Part shown: positions 39,149-47,426 of the stretch, piece by piece | Layout: each line of letters opens with the position of its first letter | How positions within the stretch are numbered: the stretch's first letter is position 1 | Assembly (NCBI GenBank): GCA_963844805.1 | Contig: CAWJPU010000011.1 | Location: 199,747-263,746 of the forward strand | DNA length: 64,000 nucleotides | Reading direction: 5' to 3' | DNA from: JACCZR01 sp963844805 | Lineage (GTDB): Bacteria > Actinomycetota > Thermoleophilia > Solirubrobacterales > Thermoleophilaceae | Translations under genes and position numbers: made by a program | The notes under the pieces: generated by a model | Told to the model about the DNA's origin: nothing | The model's database searches: none | Seen by the model: only the letters and a program-made list of their open reading frames with translations

Positions 39149-40480
39149 CTAGGCGGCGCCGGCTCCCTGCGCGGCGGCCAGCTCACCGGCGCCCAGCGCG
39201 GCCATGTGCTCGCGGTCGGCAGCGGCGCGGGCGGCCTCGATGTGCTCCTCGAACTCGTCGCGGAAGTGCTTGATCATCGAGCCGATGGGCATCGCCATCG
39301 AGTCGCCCAGCACGCACAGGCAGTTGCCGATGATGTTCTGCTGGACCTGGCTCATGATCTCGAGGTCCATGGGCGTGGCCTCGCCCGAGTCGATCCGCTC
39401 GAGCGTCTTCACGGTCCAGTTGGTCCCCTCGCGGCAGGGCACGCACTTGCCGCAGGACTCGTGGCGGTAGAACTCGGCCAGCCGCAGCGCGATGGAGACG
39501 ATCGGGACCGAGTCGTCGACCACGATGATCGCTCCTGAGCCGAGCATGGAGCCCGCCTCGGCCATGTCCTCGAAGGTGTAGGGGAGGTCGAGCGCCTCAG
39601 GGGTGAGCACCGGCGCCGAGGAGCCGCCGGGGAAGAAGCACTTGACCTCGTGCCCCTCGGGCGGGCCGCCGGCCAGGCCGTAGACGATGTCCCTCACCGG
39701 CATGCCGAGCTGGATCTCGTAGTTGCCGGGCTTCTGCACGTTGCCCGAGACCGAGACCACCTTCGTGCCCGTGGACTTTCCGACGCCCAGGCCCTCGAAC
39801 CACTTCGCGCCCTTATCGATGATCAGCGGCGCGTTGCACAGCGTCTCGACGTTGTTGATCAGCGTCGGCCCCTGGTACAGGCCCTGGTTGGCCGGGAAGG
39901 GGGGCTTGAGGCGCGGGTTGCCGCGCTTGCCCTCCAGCGCGTCGAGCAGCGCCGACTCCTCGCCGCAGATGTAGGCCCCCTCGCCGCGGTGGACGACGAG
40001 GTCGAAGTCGTGCTCGGAGCCGAGGATCCCCCTGCCGAGGTAGCCCTTGGCGTAGGTCTCCTCGACGGCCGACTCGAGGATCTCGGCCTGCAGCGAGTAC
40101 TCGCCGCGGATGAAGATGAAGCCCTTGTTGGCGCCCGCGGCGATCGAGCCGATGATGCAGCCCTCGATCAGCAGGTGCGGGTTCTTCTGCATCAGCACCC
40201 GGTCCTTGAACGTGCCCGGCTCGGACTCGTCGGCGTTGCAGCAGAGGAACTTGTCCATCGTCCCCTTGGGGATGAAGCTCGCCTTCTTGCCCATGGAGAA
40301 GCCGGCGCCGCCTCGCCCGCGCAGCCCCGACTCCTCGAGCTCGGTGAGCACGGCCTCGGGCGACATGTCGAACAGCGCCTTGCGCAGCGACTTGTAGCCG
40401 CCGAGCTTCTCGTAGACCTCGATCGTGTGCAGGTCGGGCTCGTCGATGTTGGCGAGCAGCACCCGGGTCTCGGTGCTCAT
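39149..40480 (-). CDS. nuoF: NADH-quinone oxidoreductase subunit F
   Basis: A 443-residue flavoprotein, the NADH entry point of complex I. The nucleotide loop is LRGRGGAGFSMGKKASF, the FMN site region GEGAYICGEESALLDALEG, and the N3 4Fe-4S ligands are ESCGKCVPCREG plus the Cys in IGNCLCVLGD. ATG at 40480 overlaps the nuoE stop by four bases; a longer frame upstream is nuoE in another frame. The C-terminus is Ala-rich. Confidence 0.97.
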   Translation of the reverse strand: MSTETRVLLANIDEPDLHTIEVYEKLGGYKSLRKALFDMSPEAVLTELEESGLRGRGGAGFSMGKKASFIPKGTMDKFLCCNADESEPGTFKDRVLMQKNPHLLIEGCIIGSIAAGANKGFIFIRGEYSLQAEILESAVEETYAKGYLGRGILGSEHDFDLVVHRGEGAYICGEESALLDALEGKRGNPRLKPPFPANQGLYQGPTLINNVETLCNAPLIIDKGAKWFEGLGVGKSTGTKVVSVSGNVQKPGNYEIQLGMPVRDIVYGLAGGPPEGHEVKCFFPGGSSAPVLTPEALDLPYTFEDMAEAGSMLGSGAIIVVDDSVPIVSIALRLAEFYRHESCGKCVPCREGTNWTVKTLERIDSGEATPMDLEIMSQVQQNIIGNCLCVLGDSMAMPIGSMIKHFRDEFEEHIEAARAAADREHMAALGAGELAAAQGAGAA

Positions 40481-41205
40481 TGGCTCTCCGGCTCCTCGGA
40501 CTCGCGGTCCTTCACGGTGCCGCCCTCGGGCGAGACGTCGGGGTGCGAGACACCTCTGGGCTCGGTCGCCCACGGCAGGTGGTAGTCGCCGTCCTCGAGC
40601 CCGCGACCGGGCAGGACGGGGCGCTGCTCCTTGATCGCGGCCACCAGCTCGTGCGCGTCGGAGTCGTCGAGTGGGCCGACGTAGCGGCCGTCGACGGAGG
40701 CCATCGGAGCCATGTCGCACGCGCCGAGGCACTCGAACTCGCGCACCTCCACGCCCTCGAGGCCCTGGTCGCGCGCCTCATCGGCGATGGCGTCGTAGAC
40801 GGCCTTGGCGTTGCGCAGGTGGCAGGCGACGCTGGTGCAGACGTAGACGTAGCGCGGGCCCGTCGGCTGCGTGCGCAGCATGTCGTAGAAGGTGCACACC
40901 GAGGACAGGTAGGCCGGCGTGACCTGCATGACGACCGCCACCTGGTCGATGGCGCGGGGCGAGCACCAGCCGTGCGACTCCTGCGCCGCGCGCAGAGCCG
41001 GCAGCGCCGCCGAGTGGCGGTCGGGGTACCGGGCCATGATCGCCTCGATCTTCTCCCGCAGCCGGTCGGGCACCTTGACCTCGGCGGGGTCCGGCACGGT
41101 GGCCGGCGGCTTGTCGATGTCCACGGCGGTGTCCCAGCCCGGGGGCAGCGGGGCGGCGCGGATCGCGCCCTCGTCCCGGCTGCTCTGGCTGTACTCCTCG
41201 GCCAT
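40477..41205 (-). CDS. nuoE: NADH-quinone oxidoreductase subunit E
   Basis: A 242-residue thioredoxin-fold 2Fe-2S protein (N1a cluster). The four Cys are in SSVCTFYDML, VCTSVACHL and CLGACDMAPMASVDG, the usual C-x4/5-C and C-x3-C pattern. The N-terminal 45 residues and a Glu/Ser/Arg-rich C-terminal 35 residues are extensions outside the conserved core. ATG at 41205 touches the nuoD stop. Confidence 0.96.
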   Translation of the reverse strand: MAEEYSQSSRDEGAIRAAPLPPGWDTAVDIDKPPATVPDPAEVKVPDRLREKIEAIMARYPDRHSAALPALRAAQESHGWCSPRAIDQVAVVMQVTPAYLSSVCTFYDMLRTQPTGPRYVYVCTSVACHLRNAKAVYDAIADEARDQGLEGVEVREFECLGACDMAPMASVDGRYVGPLDDSDAHELVAAIKEQRPVLPGRGLEDGDYHLPWATEPRGVSHPDVSPEGGTVKDRESEEPESQ

Positions 41206-42494
41206 CAGCGGTCGATCCCTCCGAGGATCGGGTCGAGCATCGCGATCGACGCGATGAAGTCGGCGATCAGGCCGCCCTCGCCCATCGGCGCGAGCGCCTG
41301 CAGGTTCACGAAGCTCGGGTCGCGCATGTGCACGCGCGCCGGCTTGGCCGACCCGTCGGCCACCACGAAGCAGCCCAGCTCGCCGCGCGGGGACTCGATC
41401 GGCACGTAGGCCTCGCCCGGCGGCACGCGGAAGCCCTCGGTGACCAGCTTGAAGTGGTGGATGAGCGCCTCCATCGAGGTGGCGAGCTCGTGCCGTGGCG
41501 GCAGGGCGACCTTGCGGTTGGCCGTGATCCACGGGCCCTCGGGCATCCCGTCGAGGCACTGCTCGACGATCTTCAGCGACTCCCGCATCTCGGCCAGCCG
41601 CACGCGGTAGCGGTCGTAGTTGTCGCCGACCGTCCCCACCGGGATCCTGAAGTCGAAGTCCTCGTAGCTGGAGTAGGGCATGGCCTTGCGCAGGTCCCAG
41701 GGGTGGCCCGAGGCGCGCAGCAGCGGGCCGGTCACGCCCAGCTCCAACAGCCGCTCCTGGGACACGACGCCCGTGTGGCGGTTGCGCCGGATCCAGATCT
41801 CGTTGCGGTCCAGCAGCGCCTCGTACTGGTCGATGCGCTCGGGCATGACCGCGAGGAACTCGCGGCACTTGGCCTCCCAGCCGGGTGGCAGGTCCTCGAA
41901 GACGCCGCCGACCTGGAAGTAGCGCGTGTGCATGCGCTGGCCGCTGGACATCTCGAACAGGTCGAGGATGAGGTCGCGGTCGCGGCAGCCCCACCAGAGC
42001 ATCGTGATCGCGCCGATGTCCAGCGCGGCGGTGGCGATCCAGAACAGGTGGGAGGCGATCCGGTTGAGCTCGAGGTGAAGCACCCGCAGGTACTGCGCGC
42101 GCCTGGGGACCTCCTCCTCGAGCAGCGTCTCGACGGCCATGCAGAAGGCCATCGCGTTGTAGTAGTAGGCGAGGTAGTCCATCCGCTCGACGAACGTGAT
42201 CGCCTTCCAGTACTCCTGGTCCTCGCAGCTCTTCTCGATGCCGGTGTGGACGTAGCCGATGATCGGCTTGATGTCCTTGACCGTCTCGCCCTCGAGCGTG
42301 GTCAGCAGCCGCAGCACGCCGTGCGTGGCCGGGTGGTGGGGCCCGAGGTTGACGGTCATCAGCTCGTGCTCGGGCTCGAGCTGCAGCTCGTCGCCGGCCG
42401 GCGCGTCGGTGCCGTAGATCGGCTCGGCGCCGGCCACGTCGATCGTGGTGGAGCGCTCGCGCTCGCGGTATGAGCCGCCCTTCAGGTCAGCCAT
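41205..42494 (-). CDS. nuoD: NADH-quinone oxidoreductase subunit D
   Basis: A 429-residue subunit homologous to the large subunit of NiFe hydrogenases, but with the quinone site in place of the metal. Signatures are NLGPHHPATHGVLRLL (quinone-site His), GYVHTGIEKSCED and ESPRGELGCFVVADGSAKP. It stands as a gene separate from nuoC, which is fused to it in some enterobacteria. The start overlaps the end of nuoC by eight bases. Confidence 0.97.
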   Translation of the reverse strand: MADLKGGSYRERERSTTIDVAGAEPIYGTDAPAGDELQLEPEHELMTVNLGPHHPATHGVLRLLTTLEGETVKDIKPIIGYVHTGIEKSCEDQEYWKAITFVERMDYLAYYYNAMAFCMAVETLLEEEVPRRAQYLRVLHLELNRIASHLFWIATAALDIGAITMLWWGCRDRDLILDLFEMSSGQRMHTRYFQVGGVFEDLPPGWEAKCREFLAVMPERIDQYEALLDRNEIWIRRNRHTGVVSQERLLELGVTGPLLRASGHPWDLRKAMPYSSYEDFDFRIPVGTVGDNYDRYRVRLAEMRESLKIVEQCLDGMPEGPWITANRKVALPPRHELATSMEALIHHFKLVTEGFRVPPGEAYVPIESPRGELGCFVVADGSAKPARVHMRDPSFVNLQALAPMGEGGLIADFIASIAMLDPILGGIDR

Positions 42495-43009
42495 ACCAGT
42501 TGGGCAGCTTCTTCTCGTTGTAGGTGAACAGCACCGGCTCGCCCCCCATGGGGAAGTCGCGCCGCTGCGGGTAGCCCTCGTAGTCCTCGGGCATGAGGAT
42601 GCGCCGCAGGTCGGGGTGGCCCTCGAAGACCACGCCGAACATGTCGAAGACCTCCCGCTCCTGGTGGTCGGCCGTGGGGAAGAGGTCGATCACGCTGGGC
42701 AGCGTGGGGTCGTCGAGGCCCACCCGCGTCTTAACGTTGAGCCGGTCCTGGCGGCCCATGGAGAGCAGCTGGTAGTGCACGCCGAACCGCGGCTCCTCGG
42801 GCAGGTAGTCGCAGCCGTGGACGCGAGGAGAGGAACTCCCACGGCTCCTCGTCCTCCTCCTTGAGGAAGGTGAGCACGTCGAGCACGCTGCCGGGCGCCA
42901 CCTGGAGCGTGGCCTGGCGGCGGAAGAACGTCGTGTCGGTGACCGCCTCGTCGCTCAGCGCATCGCGAACGCGCTGGGCGATGAGCTCGAGGCCGGTCGC
43001 GTCAGGCAA
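42487..43009 (-). CDS. nuoC: NADH-quinone oxidoreductase subunit C, frameshifted
   Basis: About 173 residues. The core family motif is EREVFDMFGVVFEGHPDLRR followed by RILMPEDYEGYPQRRDFP. The first 90 residues lie in a different frame (TTG start at 43009, LPDATGLELIAQRVRDAL); one extra C near 42823 restores EFLSSVHGCDYLPEEPRFG. The span is 3n+1. It bridges NuoD and NuoI in the peripheral arm. Confidence 0.94.
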
Positions 43010-43048
43010 CGATTACCTCCGCGGGGCGTCCGGCCCCGCTCGCTTCGC

Positions 43049-43651
43049 TCACGCAACCTCCTCGGTTCCTTCTGCGCCGTAGCGCTCGCGCCAGCCCTGG
43101 CCGGGGTCGCCCATGACCTTCTCCTGCAGCTTGATGATCCCGTACATCAGGGCCTCGGGCCGCGGCGGGCAGCCGGGCACGTAGACGTCGACCGGTAGGA
43201 ACTTGTCGGCGCCCGCGACCAGGGCGTAGTTGTTGAACATCCCCGCGCTGGAAGCGCAGGCGCCCATCGAGATGACCCACTTGGGCTCCAGCATCTGGTC
43301 GTAGAGCCGGCGGATGACCGGCGCCATCTTCACCGAGACGCGGCCGGACAGGATGAGCATGTCGGCCTGGCGCGGGGTGAAGCGGATGACCTCGGCGCCG
43401 AAGCGCGAGAGGTCGTTCCGCGGCGAGCCGATCACGGTGATCATCTCGATCGCGCAGCAGGCCAGCCCGAAGCCGAGCGGCCAGATCGCGTTCTTGCGCG
43501 CCCAGTTCTGGGCGTCCTCGAAGCGGGTGAGCAGCACGCGCTCCTCGACGTACTTCTCCAGGTCCTCGCCCTCCAGGTCCCCGCGCAGCATCTGCTGGGC
43601 GCGCGCCTGGCGCACCTTGAGGTCGTCGAGCTTCTGGCGCTTCACTTCCAT
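43049..43651 (-). CDS. nuoB: NADH-quinone oxidoreductase subunit B
   Basis: A 200-residue subunit binding cluster N2, the last iron-sulfur centre before quinone. The tandem Cys pair is in GFGLACCAIEM, and the others are in SMGACASSAGMF and YVPGCPPRPEAL. ATG at 43651 overlaps the end of nuoA by ten bases. The first 35 residues are a charged helical extension. Frame intact. Confidence 0.97.
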   Translation of the reverse strand: MEVKRQKLDDLKVRQARAQQMLRGDLEGEDLEKYVEERVLLTRFEDAQNWARKNAIWPLGFGLACCAIEMITVIGSPRNDLSRFGAEVIRFTPRQADMLILSGRVSVKMAPVIRRLYDQMLEPKWVISMGACASSAGMFNNYALVAGADKFLPVDVYVPGCPPRPEALMYGIIKLQEKVMGDPGQGWRERYGAEGTEEVA

Positions 43652-43998
43652 TCGAGGGCCCCTCTTCGCCACACGAACACGAAGGCGACGAACAGCAGGA
43701 CGATGAAGATGATCGTCTCGACCAGCGCGAAGACGCCGAAGGCATCGAGCTGGAGCGCCACCGGGTAGAGGAACACCACCTCGATGTCGAACAGGATGAA
43801 CAGCATCGCGATCAGGTAGAAGCTGATCCCGAAGCGGAAGCTCTTTCGCACCTCCGAAGGAAGGCCGCACTCGTAGGGCTCGGTCTTGACCCGATTGGGC
43901 TTGGTCGGGCCCAGGAAACGGTTCAGGTTCGTGAGCACCACCCCGACCGTCACTCCGAGGAAGAGGAACACCAGTGCGGGCACGTATTCCTTGAGCAC
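43642..43998 (-). CDS. nuoA: NADH-quinone oxidoreductase subunit A
   Basis: A 118-residue subunit with three transmembrane helices and the conserved loop YECGLPSEVRKSFRFGISFY; the acidic helix is FDIEVVFLYPVA. It is the first gene of nuoABCDEFGHIJKLMN and starts with GTG. A possible -10 box GATATAC lies about seven bases before the start on the minus strand, so this operon too may be read from a leaderless message; this is weak evidence. Confidence 0.96.
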   Translation of the reverse strand: MLKEYVPALVFLFLGVTVGVVLTNLNRFLGPTKPNRVKTEPYECGLPSEVRKSFRFGISFYLIAMLFILFDIEVVFLYPVALQLDAFGVFALVETIIFIVLLFVAFVFVWRRGALEWK

Positions 43999-44055
43999 CG
44001 CCGGAGGTATATCTGGGTTTGTGCGCCGGTGCTACATAGTGCGAAAGGCCTCTTT

Positions 44056-44490
44056 GTGACTGGTCTGCACATGGTGCTGGGCATCGCGGTCCTGGTCACC
44101 AACGGGGTGGCCGCGGCGTGGGGCGCCGTGTCCTATCTGCGGGGTCAGCCGTCGCGGTGGTTCTGGCCGCTGCTGCGGGTCGCCCAGGCCGCGGTGGCCA
44201 CCCAGGTCGTGCTCGGATTGATCCTCTCCGCGCGCGGCGCCGAGGCGCCCGACGGCCTGCACATCGCCTACGGCGTGGCGCCGCTGCTGGTGACGCTGTT
44301 CAGCGAGGGCTTCCGCGCGACCGTGGCCCTGCGCGTGCTCGAGGACGTCCCGGACGTCGAGTCGCTCGAGCGCGCCGAGCAGGTGGCCATCGCCCGGCGC
44401 GTGGCGCTGGCGGAGATGGGGGTGATGACGATCGGGCTCCTGCTGATCCTGACGCTGGCCCTGCGCGCCTATGTCACGGGCGGAGGCTGA
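44056..44490 (+). CDS. small integral membrane protein, function unknown
   Basis: About 144 residues with four hydrophobic segments (GLHMVLGIAVLVTNGVAAAW, a helix near ATQVVLGLILSA, APLLVTLF and GVMTIGLLLILTLAL) and a charged loop between the third and fourth. GTG at 44056 follows GAAAGG at a suitable distance; a GTG at 44029 would add nine residues. I recognise no named family. It is divergent from nuoA, 57 bases apart. Confidence 0.68.
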   Translation: MTGLHMVLGIAVLVTNGVAAAWGAVSYLRGQPSRWFWPLLRVAQAAVATQVVLGLILSARGAEAPDGLHIAYGVAPLLVTLFSEGFRATVALRVLEDVPDVESLERAEQVAIARRVALAEMGVMTIGLLLILTLALRAYVTGGG

Positions 44491-44548
44491 GTTCGAGGTC
44501 AGGCCCGGCTCGGCGGGGACCGAGGTGCGCCTGCCCCTGCGGAGCTAG
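44471..44548 (+). CDS. very small ORF overlapping the preceding gene
   Basis: ATG at 44471 opens 25 codons (MSRAEAEFEVRPGSAGTEVR plus five) that overlap the end of the membrane-protein gene by 20 bases. The ending GTEVRLPL resembles the last strand of GHKL ATPases such as sensor kinases, so it may be a remnant of a larger gene. Evidence is thin. Confidence 0.2.
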   Translation: MSRAEAEFEVRPGSAGTEVRLPLRS

Positions 44549-44552
44549 CCGC

Positions 44553-44945
44553 TCAGCGGCCCGTCACCTCGAGCTCGCCCGTCATGCCGAGCTGCTCGTG
44601 GTTGGCCACTGTGCAGATCATCCGGTAGCGCCCAGGGGCCAGCTTGACCGTCCCGCCGCGCGTGCCCTTGGGGGGGAAGGTCGGCGTGCCGCCCAGCTCG
44701 CGGGCGCCCTGGGCCACCTTCAGGTTGTGGGCGAGCGAGCCCTCGTTGTCCAGCTCGATGCGGATCGGATCCCCGCTCGCCCTCACGCGCGCGGGCGTGA
44801 ATGAGTACTCCTTGCCTACGACCTTCACGGACTGGCCCGCGGCGAAGGTCTTGACCGCGACCGTCGGGCGGTCTGGCTCGTCGCCGCCGCATCCCACGGC
44901 CAGCGCCGCGGCCAGGACGAGGGACAGGCAGGCGCGGGACCGCAT
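44553..44945 (-). CDS. cupredoxin-domain lipoprotein
   Basis: A 130-residue lipoprotein, signal ending AAALAVGC. The domain carries type-1 copper ligands: His in SLAHNLKVAQG and the cluster YRMICTVANHEQLGM with Cys, His and Met. It should be tethered to the outer face of the membrane and carry single electrons. It is divergent from the cytochrome c lipoprotein gene with 25 bases between starts, so the two are probably expressed together. The spacing Cys-x4-His-x4-Met is typical. Confidence 0.86.
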   Translation of the reverse strand: MRSRACLSLVLAAALAVGCGGDEPDRPTVAVKTFAAGQSVKVVGKEYSFTPARVRASGDPIRIELDNEGSLAHNLKVAQGARELGGTPTFPPKGTRGGTVKLAPGRYRMICTVANHEQLGMTGELEVTGR

Positions 44946-44970
44946 GGGGCGGCGGATACTATGCAGCGCC

Positions 44971-45426
44971 GTGCCCCGCCCCCTGAGCCTGATTCCGCGC
45001 GCCGGCGTCGTCGCCGGCGCGGGCCTTCTGGTGGCCCTGGCCGGCTGTGGCGGCGAGGTGAAGGTGCCCGAGAACCAGCAGACGGCGCGCAGGGGAGCCG
45101 TCCTGTTCCAGGAGCGCTGCAGCGGTTGCCACTCCCTGGAGGCGGCCAACGCCTACGGCTCCAAGCCCGAGGGCGAGCTGCAGGGCGGCGAGCGCACCAA
45201 CGGCCCGAACTTCAACGTCCGCAAGGAGGACAAGGCAGACGTCCTCTACGCGATCCGCAACGGCGGCTTCTCGGGCGCGATCATGCCCGCGAACATCGTG
45301 GTGGGCCAGGACGCGCAGGCCGTGGCCGGCTTCGTCGCTCAGTACTCCGGCAAGCAGGGCAAGGAGGGCCTCGAGCAGGTCAACCCGTCGCCCAACACCG
45401 GCAGCGGCCAGCGCAGCGGGCAGTAG
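44971..45426 (+). CDS. cytochrome c lipoprotein
   Basis: A 151-residue class I cytochrome c. GTG at 44971 opens a lipoprotein signal ending VALAGC. Haem is bound by CSGCH near residue 50 and the axial Met is in GAIMPANIV. The tail is Gly/Ser/Gln-rich and flexible. Together with the divergent cupredoxin it probably moves electrons on the outer face of the membrane, for example toward a terminal oxidase that is not in this window. Confidence 0.88.
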   Translation: MPRPLSLIPRAGVVAGAGLLVALAGCGGEVKVPENQQTARRGAVLFQERCSGCHSLEAANAYGSKPEGELQGGERTNGPNFNVRKEDKADVLYAIRNGGFSGAIMPANIVVGQDAQAVAGFVAQYSGKQGKEGLEQVNPSPNTGSGQRSGQ

Positions 45427-45435
45427 CCCCCGCGC

Positions 45436-46659
45436 GTGCTGGACCTCAAGCAGCTACGCGACGATCCTGATTCCGCGCGCGATGCGCTTGCCCGCCGCGG
45501 CGACGCCGAGCGGCTGGACCCCGTGCTCGAGCTCGATGCCCGCCGCCGCGAGCTGCTCCCCGAGCTGGAGGAGCTGCGCGCGCAGAAGAACCAGGCGTCG
45601 AAGCGGATAGGCGAGCTCCAGCGCGCGGGCGAGGACGCCTCGGAGGCGATCGCCGCGGTGCGTAGCTCGGGCGAGCGCGAGAAGCAGCTCCAAGCGGAGC
45701 TGGCCGAGGTGGAGTCCAGCCTGGAGGCGGCGCTGGCCGCCGTGCCCAACGTGCCCTCGCCCGACGCGCCGCCCGAGGACACGGTGTTGCGCGAGGTCGG
45801 CGAGGCGGGCGCAGCGGGCCCCGACCATCTGGAGCTGCTGGACGGCCTGGTCGACCTCGAGGCCGGCGCCCGCGTGGCCGGGTCGCGCTTCGCCTACCTC
45901 AAGGGCTCGCTCGTGTTCCTGGAGCTGGCGCTGGTGCGGTGGGCGATGGAGGAGCTCTCGGGCCAGGGCTTCACGCCCGTCATACCCCCGGTGCTGGTGC
46001 GCGAGGAGGCCCTGTTCGGGACCGGGTTCCTGCCCGACACCGAGCAGCAGATCTACCGCGTTCCCGACGACGACCTGTATCTGGTGGGCACGTCGGAGGT
46101 GCCGCTGGCGTCCCTCCACGCCGACGAGATCGTCGACGAGGGCGAGCTGCCGCTGCGCTACGCGGGCTTCTCGTCCTGCTTTCGGCGCGAGGCGGGCGCG
46201 GCGGGCAAGGACACCCGCGGGATCTTCCGCGTCCACCAGTTCGACAAGGTCGAGATGTTCGCGTTCGTGCGGCCGGAGGACTCCGAGGCCGAGCACGAGC
46301 GCCTGCTCTCGATCGAGGAGTCCCTGCTGCAGGCGCTCGACATCCCCTACCGGGTGGTGAACATCGCGGTCGACGACCTGGGCGCCTCGGCGGCCAAGAA
46401 GTACGACCTCGAGGCGTGGCTGCCGGGCCAGGAGCGATTCCGCGAGCTGACCTCCTGCTCGAACACCACGGACTTCCAGGCGCGGCGCCTCGGCGCCCGC
46501 TACCGGCCCGCCGAGGGCAAGGGGACGCGCCCCCTGCACACCCTCAACGGCACCGCCGTCGCGGTGGGCCGGACGATCATCGCAATCGTCGAGAACCACG
46601 GGCTCGACGTTCCCGAGGTGCTGCAGCAGTACGGCGCCCCCGCGCGCCTAGACTCGTAG
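45436..46659 (+). CDS. serS: seryl-tRNA synthetase
   Basis: A 407-residue class II aminoacyl-tRNA synthetase charging tRNA-Ser. Residues 1-110 form the antiparallel coiled-coil arm (ELEELRAQKNQASKRIGELQ) that grips the long variable arm. Motif 2 is SSCFRREAGAAGKDTRGIFR and motif 3 is GTAVAVGRTIIAIVENH; YLVGTSEVPLA and ELTSCSNTTDFQARR are serine-site regions. Two tRNA-Ser genes lie downstream in the window. Confidence 0.97.
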   Translation: MLDLKQLRDDPDSARDALARRGDAERLDPVLELDARRRELLPELEELRAQKNQASKRIGELQRAGEDASEAIAAVRSSGEREKQLQAELAEVESSLEAALAAVPNVPSPDAPPEDTVLREVGEAGAAGPDHLELLDGLVDLEAGARVAGSRFAYLKGSLVFLELALVRWAMEELSGQGFTPVIPPVLVREEALFGTGFLPDTEQQIYRVPDDDLYLVGTSEVPLASLHADEIVDEGELPLRYAGFSSCFRREAGAAGKDTRGIFRVHQFDKVEMFAFVRPEDSEAEHERLLSIEESLLQALDIPYRVVNIAVDDLGASAAKKYDLEAWLPGQERFRELTSCSNTTDFQARRLGARYRPAEGKGTRPLHTLNGTAVAVGRTIIAIVENHGLDVPEVLQQYGAPARLDS

Positions 46660-46664
46660 GGGCG

Positions 46665-47324
46665 ATGCTCTTCCTCTCCAAGCACAAGACCGAGATGCCA
46701 GCGCCCGGGGACGCCCTGCCGGGGCGGGAGGAGAAGATGCCCGTTCCCGCCCAGCACTACGTGCTCGGGACTCCGCTGGAGCCGCCCTTCCCCGAGGGGC
46801 TGGAGCAGGCCGTGTTCGGCATGGGCTGCTTCTGGGGCGCCGAGCGGATGTTCTGGGAGATGGAGGGCGTCTACACCACCGCGGTCGGCTACGCGGCGGG
46901 CTACACGCCGAACCCCACCTACGAGGAGGTCTGCTCGGCGAAGACCGGCCACAACGAGGTGGTGCTGGTGGTCTTCGACCCGGCCAAGGTCTCCTACGAG
47001 GATCTCCTGCGCACGTTCTGGGAAGGCCACGACCCGACGCAGGGCATGCGCCAGGGCAACGACGTCGGCACCCAGTACCGCTCGGGGATCTACACCTTCT
47101 CCGACGCCCAGCAGCAGGCGGCCGAGGCCTCGCTGCCCAAGTTCGCCGAGGCGCTGAAGGCGGCAGGCCACAGTTCGGAGATCACCACCGAGATCCAGCC
47201 GGCGGGCGACTTCTACTACGCCGAGGACTACCACCAGCAGTACCTGGCGAAGAACCCGGGCGGCTACTGCGGCCTGGGCGGCACCGGCGTCTCGTGCCCG
47301 GTGGGCGTGACCTCAGCGACCTAA
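46665..47324 (+). CDS. msrA: peptide-methionine (S)-S-oxide reductase MsrA
   Basis: A 219-residue repair enzyme that reduces methionine S-sulfoxide with thioredoxin. The catalytic Cys is in FGMGCFWGAERMFW; VGYAAGYTPNPTYEEVCS and GHDPTQGMRQGNDVGTQYRS are family stretches. Recycling Cys residues are in GGYCGLGGTGVSCP. The N-terminal 45 residues form an extension typical of the long MsrA type. Starts six bases after serS, so co-transcribed. Confidence 0.95.
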   Translation: MLFLSKHKTEMPAPGDALPGREEKMPVPAQHYVLGTPLEPPFPEGLEQAVFGMGCFWGAERMFWEMEGVYTTAVGYAAGYTPNPTYEEVCSAKTGHNEVVLVVFDPAKVSYEDLLRTFWEGHDPTQGMRQGNDVGTQYRSGIYTFSDAQQQAAEASLPKFAEALKAAGHSSEITTEIQPAGDFYYAEDYHQQYLAKNPGGYCGLGGTGVSCPVGVTSAT

Positions 47325-47337
47325 GCTGACGCCACCC

Positions 47338-47426
47338 GGAGGGGTGGCAGAGCGGTCGAATGCACCAGCCTTGAAAGCTGGCGTCCGTCGTCAGGCGGAC
47401 CGTGGGTTCGAATCCCACCCCCTCCG
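47338..47426 (+). tRNA. tRNA-Ser(UGA)
   Basis: A class II tRNA with long variable arm. The acceptor GGAGGGG (47338-47344) pairs with CCCCTCC (47419-47425). The anticodon stem CCAGC/GCTGG encloses CTTGAAA with anticodon TGA at 47372-47374. The T arm is GTGGG-TTCGAAT-CCCAC. CCA is not encoded. The antisense reading of its 3' part is fused to the end of the next gene. Confidence 0.95.
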
